Source: Lachnospiraceae bacterium (GTDB taxonomy: Bacteria; Bacillota; Clostridia; Lachnospirales; Lachnospiraceae). From it: DNA of 57,744 nucleotides. Location of the stretch: NCBI GenBank assembly GCA_017551165.1, contig JAFZMO010000146.1, positions 1-57,744 of the forward strand, in the 5' to 3' direction. The notes under the pieces are model-generated. The model was not told the origin of the DNA. It searched no databases and saw only the letters and a program-made list of their open reading frames with translations. Of the stretch, positions 42,002 to 49,858 are shown piece after piece. Position numbers and translations under genes: made by a program. Every line of letters begins with the position of its first letter. Position 1 is the first letter of the stretch.

Positions 42002-42424
42002 TTAGTCCCCCGGGAACCCCTCGCACTCCCGCGTGCTCGTCTTGCCGTCCTCGACCGTGTTGATGATCGCAACCTGGAAATCGTCCTCGTAGATCACCTC
42101 GCCCGGCAGCTCCGTGCGCTCCGACAGATAGAGCTTTTGGCCGTATTTGGCGGCGATCCGGCGGTAGAACGTCATCTGCTCCCAGATGCTGTTGCCCTCC
42201 GGCGTGTCCTTGAACCAGGTGACCGCCCCCTGCGTGTTCCCGGTTTCGTAGAACGGCGGCACCGGCAGGACCTCCTCAAAATAGGCCCGGTTGCGCCAAT
42301 ACTCCGCTGCTTCCTCCTCCGTCACGGTCTTTGCATCGACCAGCTTGCCGACCGTCGTGAAAATGCCTCTCGGCTGCTTCGTCGCATACGCGATGTCCGC
42401 CGTGTGAACCCTGTAATATCGCAT
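42002..42424 (-). CDS. Small hypothetical protein
   Basis: The product is 140 residues with a strong site (AAAGGAG, 7 bases). It is acidic and soluble, with recognisable blocks MRYYRVHTADIAYATKQPRG, EEEAAEYWRNRAYFEEVLP and GAVTWFKDTPEG. I recall similar proteins in clostridia but no function. It begins 33 bases after the terminator of the micro-transcript and has no obvious promoter of its own, so partial readthrough of that terminator may feed it. Confidence 0.75.
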   Translation of the reverse strand: MRYYRVHTADIAYATKQPRGIFTTVGKLVDAKTVTEEEAAEYWRNRAYFEEVLPVPPFYETGNTQGAVTWFKDTPEGNSIWEQMTFYRRIAAKYGQKLYLSERTELPGEVIYEDDFQVAIINTVEDGKTSTRECEGFPGD

Positions 42425-42456
42425 CTCTTGTCTCCTTTCCCCGATCCCCCGAATAT

Positions 42457-42486
42457 AAAAAAACGCCTGTCCAGAAAAGACAGGCG
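42457..42486 (-). terminator. Strong terminator of the micro-transcript
   Basis: A perfect 8-bp stem CGCCTGTC/GACAGGCG with a 7-base loop, followed by seven T on the minus strand. It lies 57 bases after the 28-residue ORF and 33 bases before the next gene. Confidence 0.93.
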
Positions 42487-42542
42487 GTCGGTATACGGGA
42501 ATAAACTGTACTCCGAGTCTCTATTCTTCTCTGTGATCACAA

Positions 42543-42629
42543 TCAGGACACGCAATAAAAGCTATACATATGATTCATATGAATAGCGTATTCATGCGCA
42601 TAGCGATTGATGATCACAACAGCGTTCAT
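42543..42629 (-). CDS. 28-residue peptide on its own short transcript
   Basis: This ORF, MNAVVIINRYAHEYAIHMNH then MYSFYCVS, has an ideal ribosome-binding site (AGGAGG, 7-base gap), a near-consensus promoter 29 bases upstream and a strong terminator downstream. The unit is about 195 bases and self-contained. Codons 15-23 overlap a perfect RNA hairpin: GCTAT-A-CATATG, loop ATT, CATATG-A-ATAGC (42561-42587). The peptide is rich in His, Tyr and Met. It could be a small functional protein, a toxin-like peptide, or a leader whose translation controls readthrough into the 140-residue gene. Nothing known is assigned. Confidence 0.65.
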   Translation of the reverse strand: MNAVVIINRYAHEYAIHMNHMYSFYCVS

Positions 42630-42657
42630 GAGAATTCCTCCTCGAAATATTGTGCAT

Positions 42658-42686
42658 AGGATACTCCGATTCCCGGCATCTGTCAA
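42658..42686 (-). promoter_or_regulatory. Near-consensus promoter of the micro-transcript
   Basis: TTGACA (42681-42686), a 17-base spacer and TATCCT (42658-42663) on the minus strand, upstream of the 28-residue ORF. Confidence 0.85.
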
Positions 42687-42726
42687 CCCCAAATATATCT
42701 ATCTCGTGGCGACACGGGAACGGCTA

Positions 42727-43203
42727 TCATCGCAACTCGTACTTCAGCGGCGTGTATTTCGTCCTGTTGTCGACAAATCCGATCTTGCGATAGATCGGCT
42801 CGCCCTCCTTCGTCGCAACCAGGTCGATCCGGTCCAGCTTGTGCTCGCGGCCGTACTCGACCAGGTTTTTCATCAGCTGCGTGCAGATGCCCTGCCCGCG
42901 GTACGCATCCTCGGTGTAGACGCTCAGCACCTCACCGCCCAGGCCGTTCGGCCGGAACGGGCTCGACGGCTTCTCCTCGAGCAGCAGATACGCGGCTGCG
43001 ACCAGCCTTCCCTCCGCCCGCGCCACGAACGCGATCAGCTCCGTCCCGAGTTTTCTCGAAAAATACTCGGGCAGCTGCCGGCGCATGCACGCCTCCTCGT
43101 ACTCCGTGATCGAGCCGAATTCGTCGATCATATAGGCGATGCGCAGGCGCACCAGCTCCGGGATATCCTCCGCTCTCGCGGTGTCAAAAACAACATTTTC
43201 CAT
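42727..43203 (-). CDS. GNAT-family N-acetyltransferase
   Basis: The product is 158 residues, from the ATG at 43203 behind AAGGAG; a longer form would start inside repeat copy 8. It has the GNAT fold: N-terminal TARAEDIPELVRLRIAYM, central strand GRLVAAAYLLLEE, acetyl-CoA loop VYTEDAYRGQGICTQLMK and the C-terminal YRKIGFVDN. It acetylates an amine on an unknown small molecule or protein. It is cytoplasmic and downstream of a HAD phosphatase gene. Confidence 0.9.
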   Translation of the reverse strand: MENVVFDTARAEDIPELVRLRIAYMIDEFGSITEYEEACMRRQLPEYFSRKLGTELIAFVARAEGRLVAAAYLLLEEKPSSPFRPNGLGGEVLSVYTEDAYRGQGICTQLMKNLVEYGREHKLDRIDLVATKEGEPIYRKIGFVDNRTKYTPLKYELR

Positions 43204-43216
43204 AAAACTCTCCTTG

Positions 43217-43242
43217 GTGACACGAGGAGGTCCCTCTGTCAC
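43217..43242 (-). repeat. GTGACA/TGTCAC element, copy 8 (diverged)
   Basis: A 26-bp copy with a diverged core (GTGACACGAGGAGGTCCCTC on the + strand) but intact ends. The TGA of the HAD phosphatase gene (43239-43241) is inside it. Confidence 0.8.
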
Positions 43243-44213
43243 AGTTCCTCCAAAAGGTCATACAGCGCATCCTGCGAGAGCACGCCGCGGAGCATGTCCC
43301 GAGGGAACATTCCCTCCTCGTCCGCCTCGTAATCGCCGAGGAAACCGTCGTTTAAATAGTTCTTGAGGACATCGATCTGCTCCTTGTTCGCCTTGCCGGC
43401 CTTCGCAAGGTTGAACAGCTCCTCCATGCGGCGCACGCGCTCGGTGCGCAGGAAGATCTCGATGCCGCGCTCGTCGTTGCCGCCGATAACTTCGTCCGCG
43501 ATCCGCTTCACCTCGGGCTCCGCATTACCCATCGCGATGCCCCGCCCGCAGCACTGCAGCATGCCGATGTCCGCGAGATCGTCGCCGAAGGCAACGATCT
43601 GCTCCGAGGGAAGACCGAGACACTCACACAGCACGTCGATCGCATGCTCCTTCGTGATCCCGTGGTTCGTGAACTTATACCAGTCGCCGTCCGAGAACTT
43701 GATCGCATCCAGCTGCGGAAAATGCCCGATCACCTCGCGGGCCTTCCCCGCATCCGCGATCTCCAGGCAGATCTTGAGCGCGCTCTTGCGGAAGTTTCGG
43801 AATGTGATCTTCCGCCCGCGCCGGAAGCTTCTCGTGAGCACGTCGTCCGGCATCACAAAATTCAGATAGTAGCTGCCGTCAGCTGCGTCCAGCGTGATGT
43901 TGACATCCCCACCGACAACGCTCTTTGCGTACCGCACCAGCTCTCGGACCTGCGCCGCCTCAACAGCCGACTCAAAGATTTTCTCGCCCCGCAGCTCCAC
44001 CGTTGCGCCGCCGCTTGCGATGATCACGTCCGGCACAAGCCGCCCGGTGTACTGCGCCGAATTCTCCGCGCTCCGCGACGTTGAAACGCCGATCATCACG
44101 CCGGCTCTTCGGTACTCTCCGAGCACCGCGAGCGCCCCCTCCGGGATCGTCTTGTCGCTCCCCAGAAGCGTCCCGTCCAGATCAAACAGATACAACTTCT
44201 TCTCGTCAAACAT
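43239..44213 (-). CDS. Cof-type HAD-superfamily phosphatase with C-terminal extension
   Basis: The product is 324 residues, starting behind CAGGAGG. HAD motifs are complete: motif I LYLFDLDGTLLGSD (nucleophile Asp), motif II GVSTSRS, motif III Lys in AIKFSDGDWYK and motif IV VAFGDDLADIGML. The type IIB cap lies between II and III. After the usual end there is a ~60-residue helical extension (ERVRRMEELFNLAKAGKAN and onward) that typical Cof proteins lack. It probably dephosphorylates sugar phosphates or flavin/nucleotide metabolites. Its stop codon lies in repeat copy 8. Confidence 0.9.
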   Translation of the reverse strand: MFDEKKLYLFDLDGTLLGSDKTIPEGALAVLGEYRRAGVMIGVSTSRSAENSAQYTGRLVPDVIIASGGATVELRGEKIFESAVEAAQVRELVRYAKSVVGGDVNITLDAADGSYYLNFVMPDDVLTRSFRRGRKITFRNFRKSALKICLEIADAGKAREVIGHFPQLDAIKFSDGDWYKFTNHGITKEHAIDVLCECLGLPSEQIVAFGDDLADIGMLQCCGRGIAMGNAEPEVKRIADEVIGGNDERGIEIFLRTERVRRMEELFNLAKAGKANKEQIDVLKNYLNDGFLGDYEADEEGMFPRDMLRGVLSQDALYDLLEEL

Positions 44214-44234
44214 TCTGTGCCTCCTGTACCGGGA

Positions 44235-44948
44235 CTACTCCTCTGTCCCTTGTTCTCCCCGTAGATCTTGCGTGATCTGCATCAGACTGCGATGCCTGAG
44301 CTTGCGCGGCTCAAAGCGGATCAGAGAATACACCGCCTGCATCACGAGCCCGGCGCCGAACGTGCTGAGCAGCGTGCCGATGCCGATGGGGCCGCCGAGC
44401 AGCCAGCCGAACAGCAAGACAACCGCCCAGAGCAGCACCTCCACGATGCCGATCGGCACCTTCGGGAGCCGCTTCCCCAGACCCACCAGCAGCGCGTCAC
44501 GCGGACCGCAGCACTGCTGTGCGCTCATGTAGATCCACATCCCGAGCGCCATAAAAACAAACCCGGCGAGCATGATGACCACGCCGAGCAGCGTGCTTTT
44601 GTTGGTCGGTAGGTGATTGAGCGAATTGAACATCTGCACGAAATTGCCCGTGAGCAGCGCGTCGATCACGGTGCCGTAACCGATCCGTTCGCGCAGGATG
44701 ATATCGATGACCAGCACGGTCACTGCGACGCAGGTCATCGAGAGCCCGTAATCGAGCGGCGTGTGCTTCGCGATGCCCATGCCGAGGCAGTCCCATGGCG
44801 CCAACCCGATGTTGGCGTAGATCGTTCCGTGCACGCCGAAGGAAAATACCAAAAGCCCCGCCACGATCTGCAGCCATTCGCGCACGATGCGTTTCCGTCC
44901 GCGCGCTCCCGACTGCTCGGTGGTTTCATTTTCCGAATGTAACTCCAT
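44235..44948 (-). CDS. YczE/YyaS-like integral membrane protein
   Basis: The product is 237 residues, from the ATG at 44948 behind GGGAGG. A charged N-terminal tail is followed by five TM segments. Family marks are GTIYANIGLAPWDCLGMGIA, MSAQQCCGPRDALLVGLGKR and GWLLGGPIGIGTLLS. The family is widespread in Bacillota and its transport or regulatory role is unproven. It follows the aldo/keto reductase gene by 11 bases and precedes the HAD gene by 21. Confidence 0.85.
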   Translation of the reverse strand: MELHSENETTEQSGARGRKRIVREWLQIVAGLLVFSFGVHGTIYANIGLAPWDCLGMGIAKHTPLDYGLSMTCVAVTVLVIDIILRERIGYGTVIDALLTGNFVQMFNSLNHLPTNKSTLLGVVIMLAGFVFMALGMWIYMSAQQCCGPRDALLVGLGKRLPKVPIGIVEVLLWAVVLLFGWLLGGPIGIGTLLSTFGAGLVMQAVYSLIRFEPRKLRHRSLMQITQDLRGEQGTEE

Positions 44949-44959
44949 GTTTCCTCCCG

Positions 44960-45982
44960 TCAAACCTTGGTCCTGCCTGCGAGAATGTCGCGGTAATCGG
45001 CGAGGTTCTTGCGCAGCAGCTCGGGAATGTTCAGCTCATACGGGCAGCGCGTCTTGCAGAGTCCGCAGTCAACGCACTCGTCGATGCGCGCCATCTCGGT
45101 CTGCCAGTGCTCCGTGAGCCAGGCCTGCGACGGGGCGCGGCGGATCATTTGCGACATGCGCGCGCACTGGTTGATCACGATGCCGACCGTGCAGGGCGAG
45201 CAATAACCGCAGCCTCGGCAGAATTCACCGAGCAGCTCCTTGCGGTCGTTCTCGATGAACTCGCGCAGCTCGTCCGTCATCGCAACGTCCTTGTCGAAAA
45301 ATGCGAGCCACTGCTCGAGCTCCTCCATGCGCTGGATGCCCCAGATCGGCAGCGCCTCATACTGCGACATGAACGCCATGCACGCGTCCGCGTTGGTCAG
45401 CAGGCCGCCCGAGAGGCCCTTCATCGCGATGAAACCCATGCCGGCCTCCGCAGTCGCCTTCACAAGCGCGATGTCGCGTTCGCTCGCCAAATAGGAGAAC
45501 GGAAACTGCAGCGTCTCGTAAAGCCCGCTCGCCACGATCTCCTCGGCGACGCCGATCTTGTGTGCGGTGATGCCGATGTGGCGCACGAGCCCCTGCTCCT
45601 TCGCCTCGCAGAGTGCCTCGTAGAGCCCCGTCCCGTCGCCCGGGCGGAAGCACTGCGGCGCACAGTGAAGCTGGTAAATGTCGATATAATCCGTGCGGAG
45701 AGCCTCGAGACTCGCGCGAAGCTCCTCGCGCAGCGCATCGCCGGTCTTCGCCTGCGTCTTTGTCGCGATGTAGATCTTGTCGCGCATGCCGGAGAACGCC
45801 TCTCCGAGCTTCCGCTCGCTGTCCGTGTAGGCGTGCGCGGTGTCAAAGAACCGCATGCCGCCGTCATAGGCGCGGCGCAGGATCCGGACCGCCGTGTCGA
45901 CATCGACACGCTGGATCGGCAGCGCGCCGAATGCGTTCTGCGGACTCACGATCCCGGTTTTTCCCAAAGTAATAGTTTTCAT
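44960..45982 (-). CDS. Aldo/keto reductase with C-terminal 4Fe-4S motifs
   Basis: The product is 340 residues, starting behind AAGGAG. The N-terminal TIM barrel has the aldo/keto tetrad region: FFDTAHAYTDSE (Asp and Tyr), KIYIATKT (Lys) and IDIYQLHC (His). The C-terminal ~90 residues carry CRGCGYCSPC and CVDCGLCKTRCP, as in the ferredoxin-linked aldo/keto reductases common in clostridia. It probably reduces an aldehyde or sugar, with electrons from NAD(P)H or an iron-sulfur carrier. It heads the unit with the YczE-like and HAD genes. Confidence 0.92.
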   Translation of the reverse strand: MKTITLGKTGIVSPQNAFGALPIQRVDVDTAVRILRRAYDGGMRFFDTAHAYTDSERKLGEAFSGMRDKIYIATKTQAKTGDALREELRASLEALRTDYIDIYQLHCAPQCFRPGDGTGLYEALCEAKEQGLVRHIGITAHKIGVAEEIVASGLYETLQFPFSYLASERDIALVKATAEAGMGFIAMKGLSGGLLTNADACMAFMSQYEALPIWGIQRMEELEQWLAFFDKDVAMTDELREFIENDRKELLGEFCRGCGYCSPCTVGIVINQCARMSQMIRRAPSQAWLTEHWQTEMARIDECVDCGLCKTRCPYELNIPELLRKNLADYRDILAGRTKV

Positions 45983-46024
45983 AGTGTCTCCTTACAGTCC
46001 GAGCAAAGTCCCGAAGCGCGGCGC

Positions 46025-46309
46025 CTATCGGTAGTCGATGATCGCGCGAAAAGAACTCCCCTTCGTGTACTCGTTGAGCGCTGCAATGATGTCCTCCTTG
46101 TCCTCGTCGGCAATATCCCCGAGGACGCTCTCATCTTTCAGAAAATAAACGCTCCGCTCCGGCCTGGTGATCCATTTCCAGTCCGTACCGCGGAAGAACA
46201 CGTAGAACTCATTTTTCAACGTCAGCTCGCCCGTGATGAACGCATTCCTTCCGTCCGTGAACATCACGATCACGTGGCCCCTTGCAACTTGTATGGTATC
46301 AACTGTCAT
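46025..46309 (-). CDS. Small protein, possibly Imm74-like immunity family
   Basis: The product is 94 residues, starting behind AGAGAGGAG. The pattern IQVARGHVIVMF, FITGELTL, FYVFFRGTDWKW and the late EDKEDIIAALNEY resembles what I remember of the Imm74 family of putative immunity proteins, but I cannot confirm it. No polymorphic toxin lies beside it, so if it is an immunity gene it is an orphan. It is soluble and cytoplasmic. Confidence 0.65.
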   Translation of the reverse strand: MTVDTIQVARGHVIVMFTDGRNAFITGELTLKNEFYVFFRGTDWKWITRPERSVYFLKDESVLGDIADEDKEDIIAALNEYTKGSSFRAIIDYR

Positions 46310-46330
46310 GTCCCTCTCCTCTCTTTGAGC

Positions 46331-46711
46331 TTACGCGTCTCTCCGCCTCTTCCGAACGAACTCCGCGACGTAGCACGGCACGATCCCGATGGCGTAGCTC
46401 ACCAGGTCAATGACCGAGAAGCCCGTCCCCAGAATGATCCTCGCCAGCCGGTTTGTGATCCCGAACCGGTCGCAAAATCCCCACAGTTGCAGGAATTCCA
46501 CCGCAAACGCGAACACCAGGATCGCGCTCGGCAACAGCCACCACAGCTTCGGCCAATCCGGCACGACCGAGCGAAACAGCGTGTACAGCAGTATCACGAT
46601 CAGCACATCGCCCAGATAACTGCGCACCCAGCCGTGCGCGTACATTCCGATCAGTACTTCCGTGCCGAACAAAATCACGGAAAGTATGATGAAAATGCCC
46701 CTCTTCTTCAT
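46331..46711 (-). CDS. DUF2809-family small membrane protein
   Basis: The product is 126 residues with four TM helices. The family pattern is visible: a short first TM, VRSYLGDVLIVILLYTLFRS, the third-helix VFAFAVEFLQLWG, and LGTGFSVIDLVSYAIGI near the end. Function unknown. It lies 21 bases upstream of the Imm74-like gene, in the same direction. Confidence 0.85.
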   Translation of the reverse strand: MKKRGIFIILSVILFGTEVLIGMYAHGWVRSYLGDVLIVILLYTLFRSVVPDWPKLWWLLPSAILVFAFAVEFLQLWGFCDRFGITNRLARIILGTGFSVIDLVSYAIGIVPCYVAEFVRKRRRDA

Positions 46712-46777
46712 GTCCGTACCCCCACGGAAAATGTTTCTACTATTCTACACTATCCCCTCGAAACTGGCAAGGGGACC

Positions 46778-46803
46778 GTGACAAAAGAACCGTCCCCCCT
46801 CAC
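46778..46803 (+). repeat. GTGACA/TGTCAC element, copy 9
   Basis: A 26-bp copy with an intact left end and core, but the right end reads CCTCAC instead of TGTCAC. It abuts the terminator of the flotillin operon. Confidence 0.85.
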
Positions 46804-46833
46804 AAAAAGGGCAGCCGCTCTATGCGACTGCCC
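46804..46833 (-). terminator. Terminator of the kinase-flotillin-LytTR operon
   Basis: GGGCAG pairs with CTGCCC around an inner GC pair, followed by five T on the minus strand. The arm ATGCGACTGCCC also occurs in the HD-GYP leader hairpin. Confidence 0.85.
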
Positions 46834-46879
46834 CCGGTGCCTTTCGGCCTGCTTTCTTTGGTTATGCAAGCGCCCGCGA

Positions 46880-47614
46880 TCAGCGCTTTTCGGTCGTGAA
46901 CCGCTGCTTGATCTCCTCGTATTTGTCGGAGGTCATGAGCGCCGTCTCGTCCGTATCACGGAACTTCACAGTGTAGGTCCAGCGGCCGTATACCTCGAGC
47001 TTGCGGACCGCGTCGGTGCGGATGATATAGGACTTGTGGCAGCGGATGAACTGCTCCGGATCGAGCCGCTCCTCCAGCGCCGACAGAGACTGTGACGTAA
47101 GGAACGTCTCGTCCCTGGTCACGATCCTCGTCATGCCGTCCGTGCGCTCGATCATGATGATGTCCTTGAGGTCAACGAGGTTGATCTCCTCCTTGCCGCG
47201 GATGATCAGCTTCTCGAGCGAGGCGTCCGTCTTCTCCTCCGCTTCCCTGACGACCGTCATGCTCTTGATGCGGTCGAGCGTCTTGCCGATTCGCGCCATA
47301 TCAAACGGCTTGACCAGATAGTCAAACGCGTAGATCTCAAACGCGTTGGCCATGTACTCGCTGTGCGCCGTGGCGAACACGATCTTCACCTTGGGATCAA
47401 CCTCGGTCATCGCCTTGGCACACTCCAGGCCGCTCTCGCCGCCCAGATCGATGTCCATGAATACCACTTCGGGGCGCAGCCGGATGAAGTCGCTGATGGC
47501 CGTCGCAAAATTCCCACACGAAGCCACGACACTGCAACCTTCATTCTTCTCAATCATTTTCCACAGGATGATGCGGATCTGCTCCTCATCCTCGACAACC
47601 ATAATCTTCATCAT
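46880..47614 (-). CDS. LytTR-family response regulator
   Basis: The product is 244 residues; the second ATG (47611) is an equally possible start. The receiver domain has VVEDEEQ, the phospho-acceptor Asp in VVFMDIDLG, Thr in VFATAHSEYM and Lys in FDYLVKPFD. The LytTR DNA-binding domain (about 135-240) has KLIIRGKEEINLVDLKDIIM and the typical FIRCHKSYIIR. It is the last gene of an operon whose first gene is a GHKL-type kinase, the standard LytTR partner; three membrane genes lie between. It probably regulates the operon or envelope functions. Confidence 0.93.
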   Translation of the reverse strand: MMKIMVVEDEEQIRIILWKMIEKNEGCSVVASCGNFATAISDFIRLRPEVVFMDIDLGGESGLECAKAMTEVDPKVKIVFATAHSEYMANAFEIYAFDYLVKPFDMARIGKTLDRIKSMTVVREAEEKTDASLEKLIIRGKEEINLVDLKDIIMIERTDGMTRIVTRDETFLTSQSLSALEERLDPEQFIRCHKSYIIRTDAVRKLEVYGRWTYTVKFRDTDETALMTSDKYEEIKQRFTTEKR

Positions 47615-47651
47615 AACTACACCCCGTAAAATACTTAGTTCGTTCCGGTTC

Positions 47652-48356
47652 TTACTTCTCTGCGGACTCCTTACAGCAGTTCATGCCCCACAGAGCGATC
47701 ATCACTCCGATACCGGCTCTCGTAAGATACGCGATCGGTGTGGTATCTCTGCCGATCTCCATCATGTTGGTACGTGCGAACGGGCTGAACGTAAACAGCA
47801 GGTCGCTTCCCTTCCAGGTCTCCGACATCAACGGTCCGATGTTCAGCACAAGCTCCAAAAGGAACCCGAGCGCCGCAAGCGCGATCGCAATGATACCGAA
47901 TATCCCGGCAACCGGCTTGTTCAGCATCAGCGCCACAGCCATCAGCAGAAGCATCAGTACAACCAGCGCCGGCAAAATGATGGTATTGATCAATCCGAGG
48001 GTGTTGTAGGAATTCCACCACTCGGGATCGACTTTCCCGAGCCCCATGAGATGAAACTGATATGCGATCAGTGCGAGATCGAGGCCCGTACCGATCAGAA
48101 GCAGGAGCTTGCTCTGCCGGAACATTGCGATGGCCAGCACCAGCAATGCCACGGTCAGGATCGTGAGCGTCCACTGCGTTGTCTTGGTATCCTGTGCTGT
48201 GTACGTTTCACACAGATACCCCAGATAGCCCTTGTCCGTGTAACCGCGTGCAACATATTTCAACGGATCGACCAGCGTAAAGTACGCGAATGTGAGGCAT
48301 GCGATGAGCAGCACCCAACCGGCCGTAAAGGAATACAGTTTTTTATTGTCTTTCAT
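47652..48356 (-). CDS. Six-TM membrane protein, function unknown
   Basis: The product is 234 residues, from the ATG at 48356 behind GGAGG (gap 11); a longer frame would extend into the FloA spacer. TM segments fall near residues 10-28, 62-80, 84-101, 118-142, 146-172 and 204-222. A 30-residue loop after TM1 carries two acidic-aromatic stretches. I see no family motif. Its place between FloA and the LytTR regulator, with short gaps (28 and 37 bases), suggests it is a client or sensor component of this unit. Confidence 0.8.
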   Translation of the reverse strand: MKDNKKLYSFTAGWVLLIACLTFAYFTLVDPLKYVARGYTDKGYLGYLCETYTAQDTKTTQWTLTILTVALLVLAIAMFRQSKLLLLIGTGLDLALIAYQFHLMGLGKVDPEWWNSYNTLGLINTIILPALVVLMLLLMAVALMLNKPVAGIFGIIAIALAALGFLLELVLNIGPLMSETWKGSDLLFTFSPFARTNMMEIGRDTTPIAYLTRAGIGVMIALWGMNCCKESAEK

Positions 48357-48384
48357 TATAATTCTATCCTCCGATAAATTGAAC

Positions 48385-49374
48385 TTACTGTTCTGTCTTT
48401 TTCTCCACATAATTGATCACACCGTTGCCGATGTCATTTTTCATCTTGGTGTCGGCCTGAACGTTCTGCATCTTGTAGTAGTCAAGCACACCGAGATTGC
48501 CGGACTTCAGCGCCTCTGCCATAGCTCTCGGAACGTCTGCCTCGGCCTTGACGACCTCGGCTCTCATCTCCTGCTCGAGAGCAACTGCCATAGCTCTTCT
48601 CTCCTCGGCCTTCGCCTGGGCGATCTTCGTGTTCGCCTCAGCCTGCAGGCTTTGAAGATTTGCACCGATGTTGCGGCCGATGTCGATGTCGGCGATATCA
48701 ATGGAGATGATCTCGAATGCAGTCCCGGAATCCAGACCCTTCTCGAGAACGACCTTGGAAATGTCATCCGGATTCTCCAGCACGCTGCTGTGCGTCGTTG
48801 CGGAACCTACGGTCGTGACGATACCCTCACCGACACGGGCGAGAACCGTCGCTTCACCGGCACCACCGATCAACTGCTTGATGTTGGTGCGGACCGTTAC
48901 ACGAGCCTTAACCAAGAGCTCGATACCGTCCTTGGCAACCGCCGAGATCTGCGGCGTCTCAATAACCTTAGGCGTAACGCTCATGGTCACCGCCTCGAAC
49001 ACATCGCGGCCTGCGAGGTCGATCGCGGAAGCCTGCTCGAAGGTCAGGTCCATACCGGCGCGCTCAGCTGCGATCAATGCGTTGATCACGTTGTCGACAT
49101 TACCGCCGGCCAGGTAGTGCGCCTCAAGCTCATTGGTCTTAACGTTCATGCCGGCCTTGGTCGCCTTGATCATCGGCGCCACGATCTTCTTCGGCTGCAC
49201 GCGGCGGATCTTCATACCGATCAGCGAGAAGATGCCGATCTTAACGCCGCTCGCTACTGCGGAGATCCACATTCCGACCGGAATGACTGTGAAAAATACA
49301 ACCACCAATACGATGATGATCGCTGCAATGATGACAGGCGTTCCCGAAGTAGCCAAAAGAATAGTTGTTCCCAT
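48385..49374 (-). CDS. floA: Flotillin-like protein FloA
   Basis: The product is 329 residues, a normal FloA (YqfA) length, starting behind GGAGGAC. A hydrophobic hairpin-like segment (15-45) anchors it in the membrane. The band-7/SPFH-like region follows, with the conserved [20 protein letters not shown] and [16 protein letters not shown]. The C-terminal Glu/Ala-rich coiled coil ([20 protein letters not shown]) is the flotillin oligomerisation domain. FloA scaffolds membrane microdomains for signalling and secretion proteins. It lies one base after the NfeD gene, its usual partner. Confidence 0.96.
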   Translation of the reverse strand: MGTTILLATSGTPVIIAAIIIVLVVVFFTVIPVGMWISAVASGVKIGIFSLIGMKIRRVQPKKIVAPMIKATKAGMNVKTNELEAHYLAGGNVDNVINALIAAERAGMDLTFEQASAIDLAGRDVFEAVTMSVTPKVIETPQISAVAKDGIELLVKARVTVRTNIKQLIGGAGEATVLARVGEGIVTTVGSATTHSSVLENPDDISKVVLEKGLDSGTAFEIISIDIADIDIGRNIGANLQSLQAEANTKIAQAKAEERRAMAVALEQEMRAEVVKAEADVPRAMAEALKSGNLGVLDYYKMQNVQADTKMKNDIGNGVINYVEKKTEQ

Positions 49375-49375
49375 A

Positions 49376-49858
49376 TTAGTCCTCCTCTACAAAAATACTG
49401 TTGTTTTTAATCGATGTGATCACCAGTGCTTTGCCCTTGCAAATGTACCCCGTGGAGATCACGTTCAGTTTTACTCCGTCAAACTCGCCCTTGCCCGATG
49501 GCCGGAGATCCGAGATCGCACGCCCCTTCTTTCCGATGAGATACTCCATGTCCTTCTCTTCGATGAAGAGGTTCTGTCCCTGAAGATCCGTGTCCAACTT
49601 GATCGGCGACTTCACTTTCTTTGAATTGAATAGCTTGATGCAGACCACCATCATCACCGCGATGACCGCGATCGCGATCGTTGCTACGATCACCCGCTCT
49701 GACATGTTCCGTCCTACGAGGAACACGCCTGCTATCGTGCAGATGGTTCCGCTGATACCGGGCACGCCGAAGCCGGGCAGGAACACCTCGATCCCGATCA
49801 GGACAATGCCGATGATCAGTACCACAATACCCAGAATCTGTATCGCTTCCATGTTCAT
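49376..49858 (-). CDS. NfeD-family membrane protein
   Basis: The product is 160 residues. Two or three TM helices occupy residues 5-80: [16 protein letters not shown] in the loop is the family mark. A C-terminal OB-fold domain (about 95-160) contains [20 protein letters not shown], which is conserved in NfeD. NfeD proteins are encoded with stomatin or flotillin homologues and are thought to stabilise the scaffold. Its ATG overlaps the TGA of the kinase gene (ATGA), so translation is coupled. Confidence 0.93.
   Translation of the reverse strand: MNMEAIQILGIVVLIIGIVLIGIEVFLPGFGVPGISGTICTIAGVFLVGRNMSERVIVATIAIAVIAVMMVVCIKLFNSKKVKSPIKLDTDLQGQNLFIEEKDMEYLIGKKGRAISDLRPSGKGEFDGVKLNVISTGYICKGKALVITSIKNNSIFVEED

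Noticed and set aside
44795-47095. 766-codon + strand frame
   Set aside because: It spans several well-supported minus-strand genes, a terminator and a repeat element; no signal or domain.
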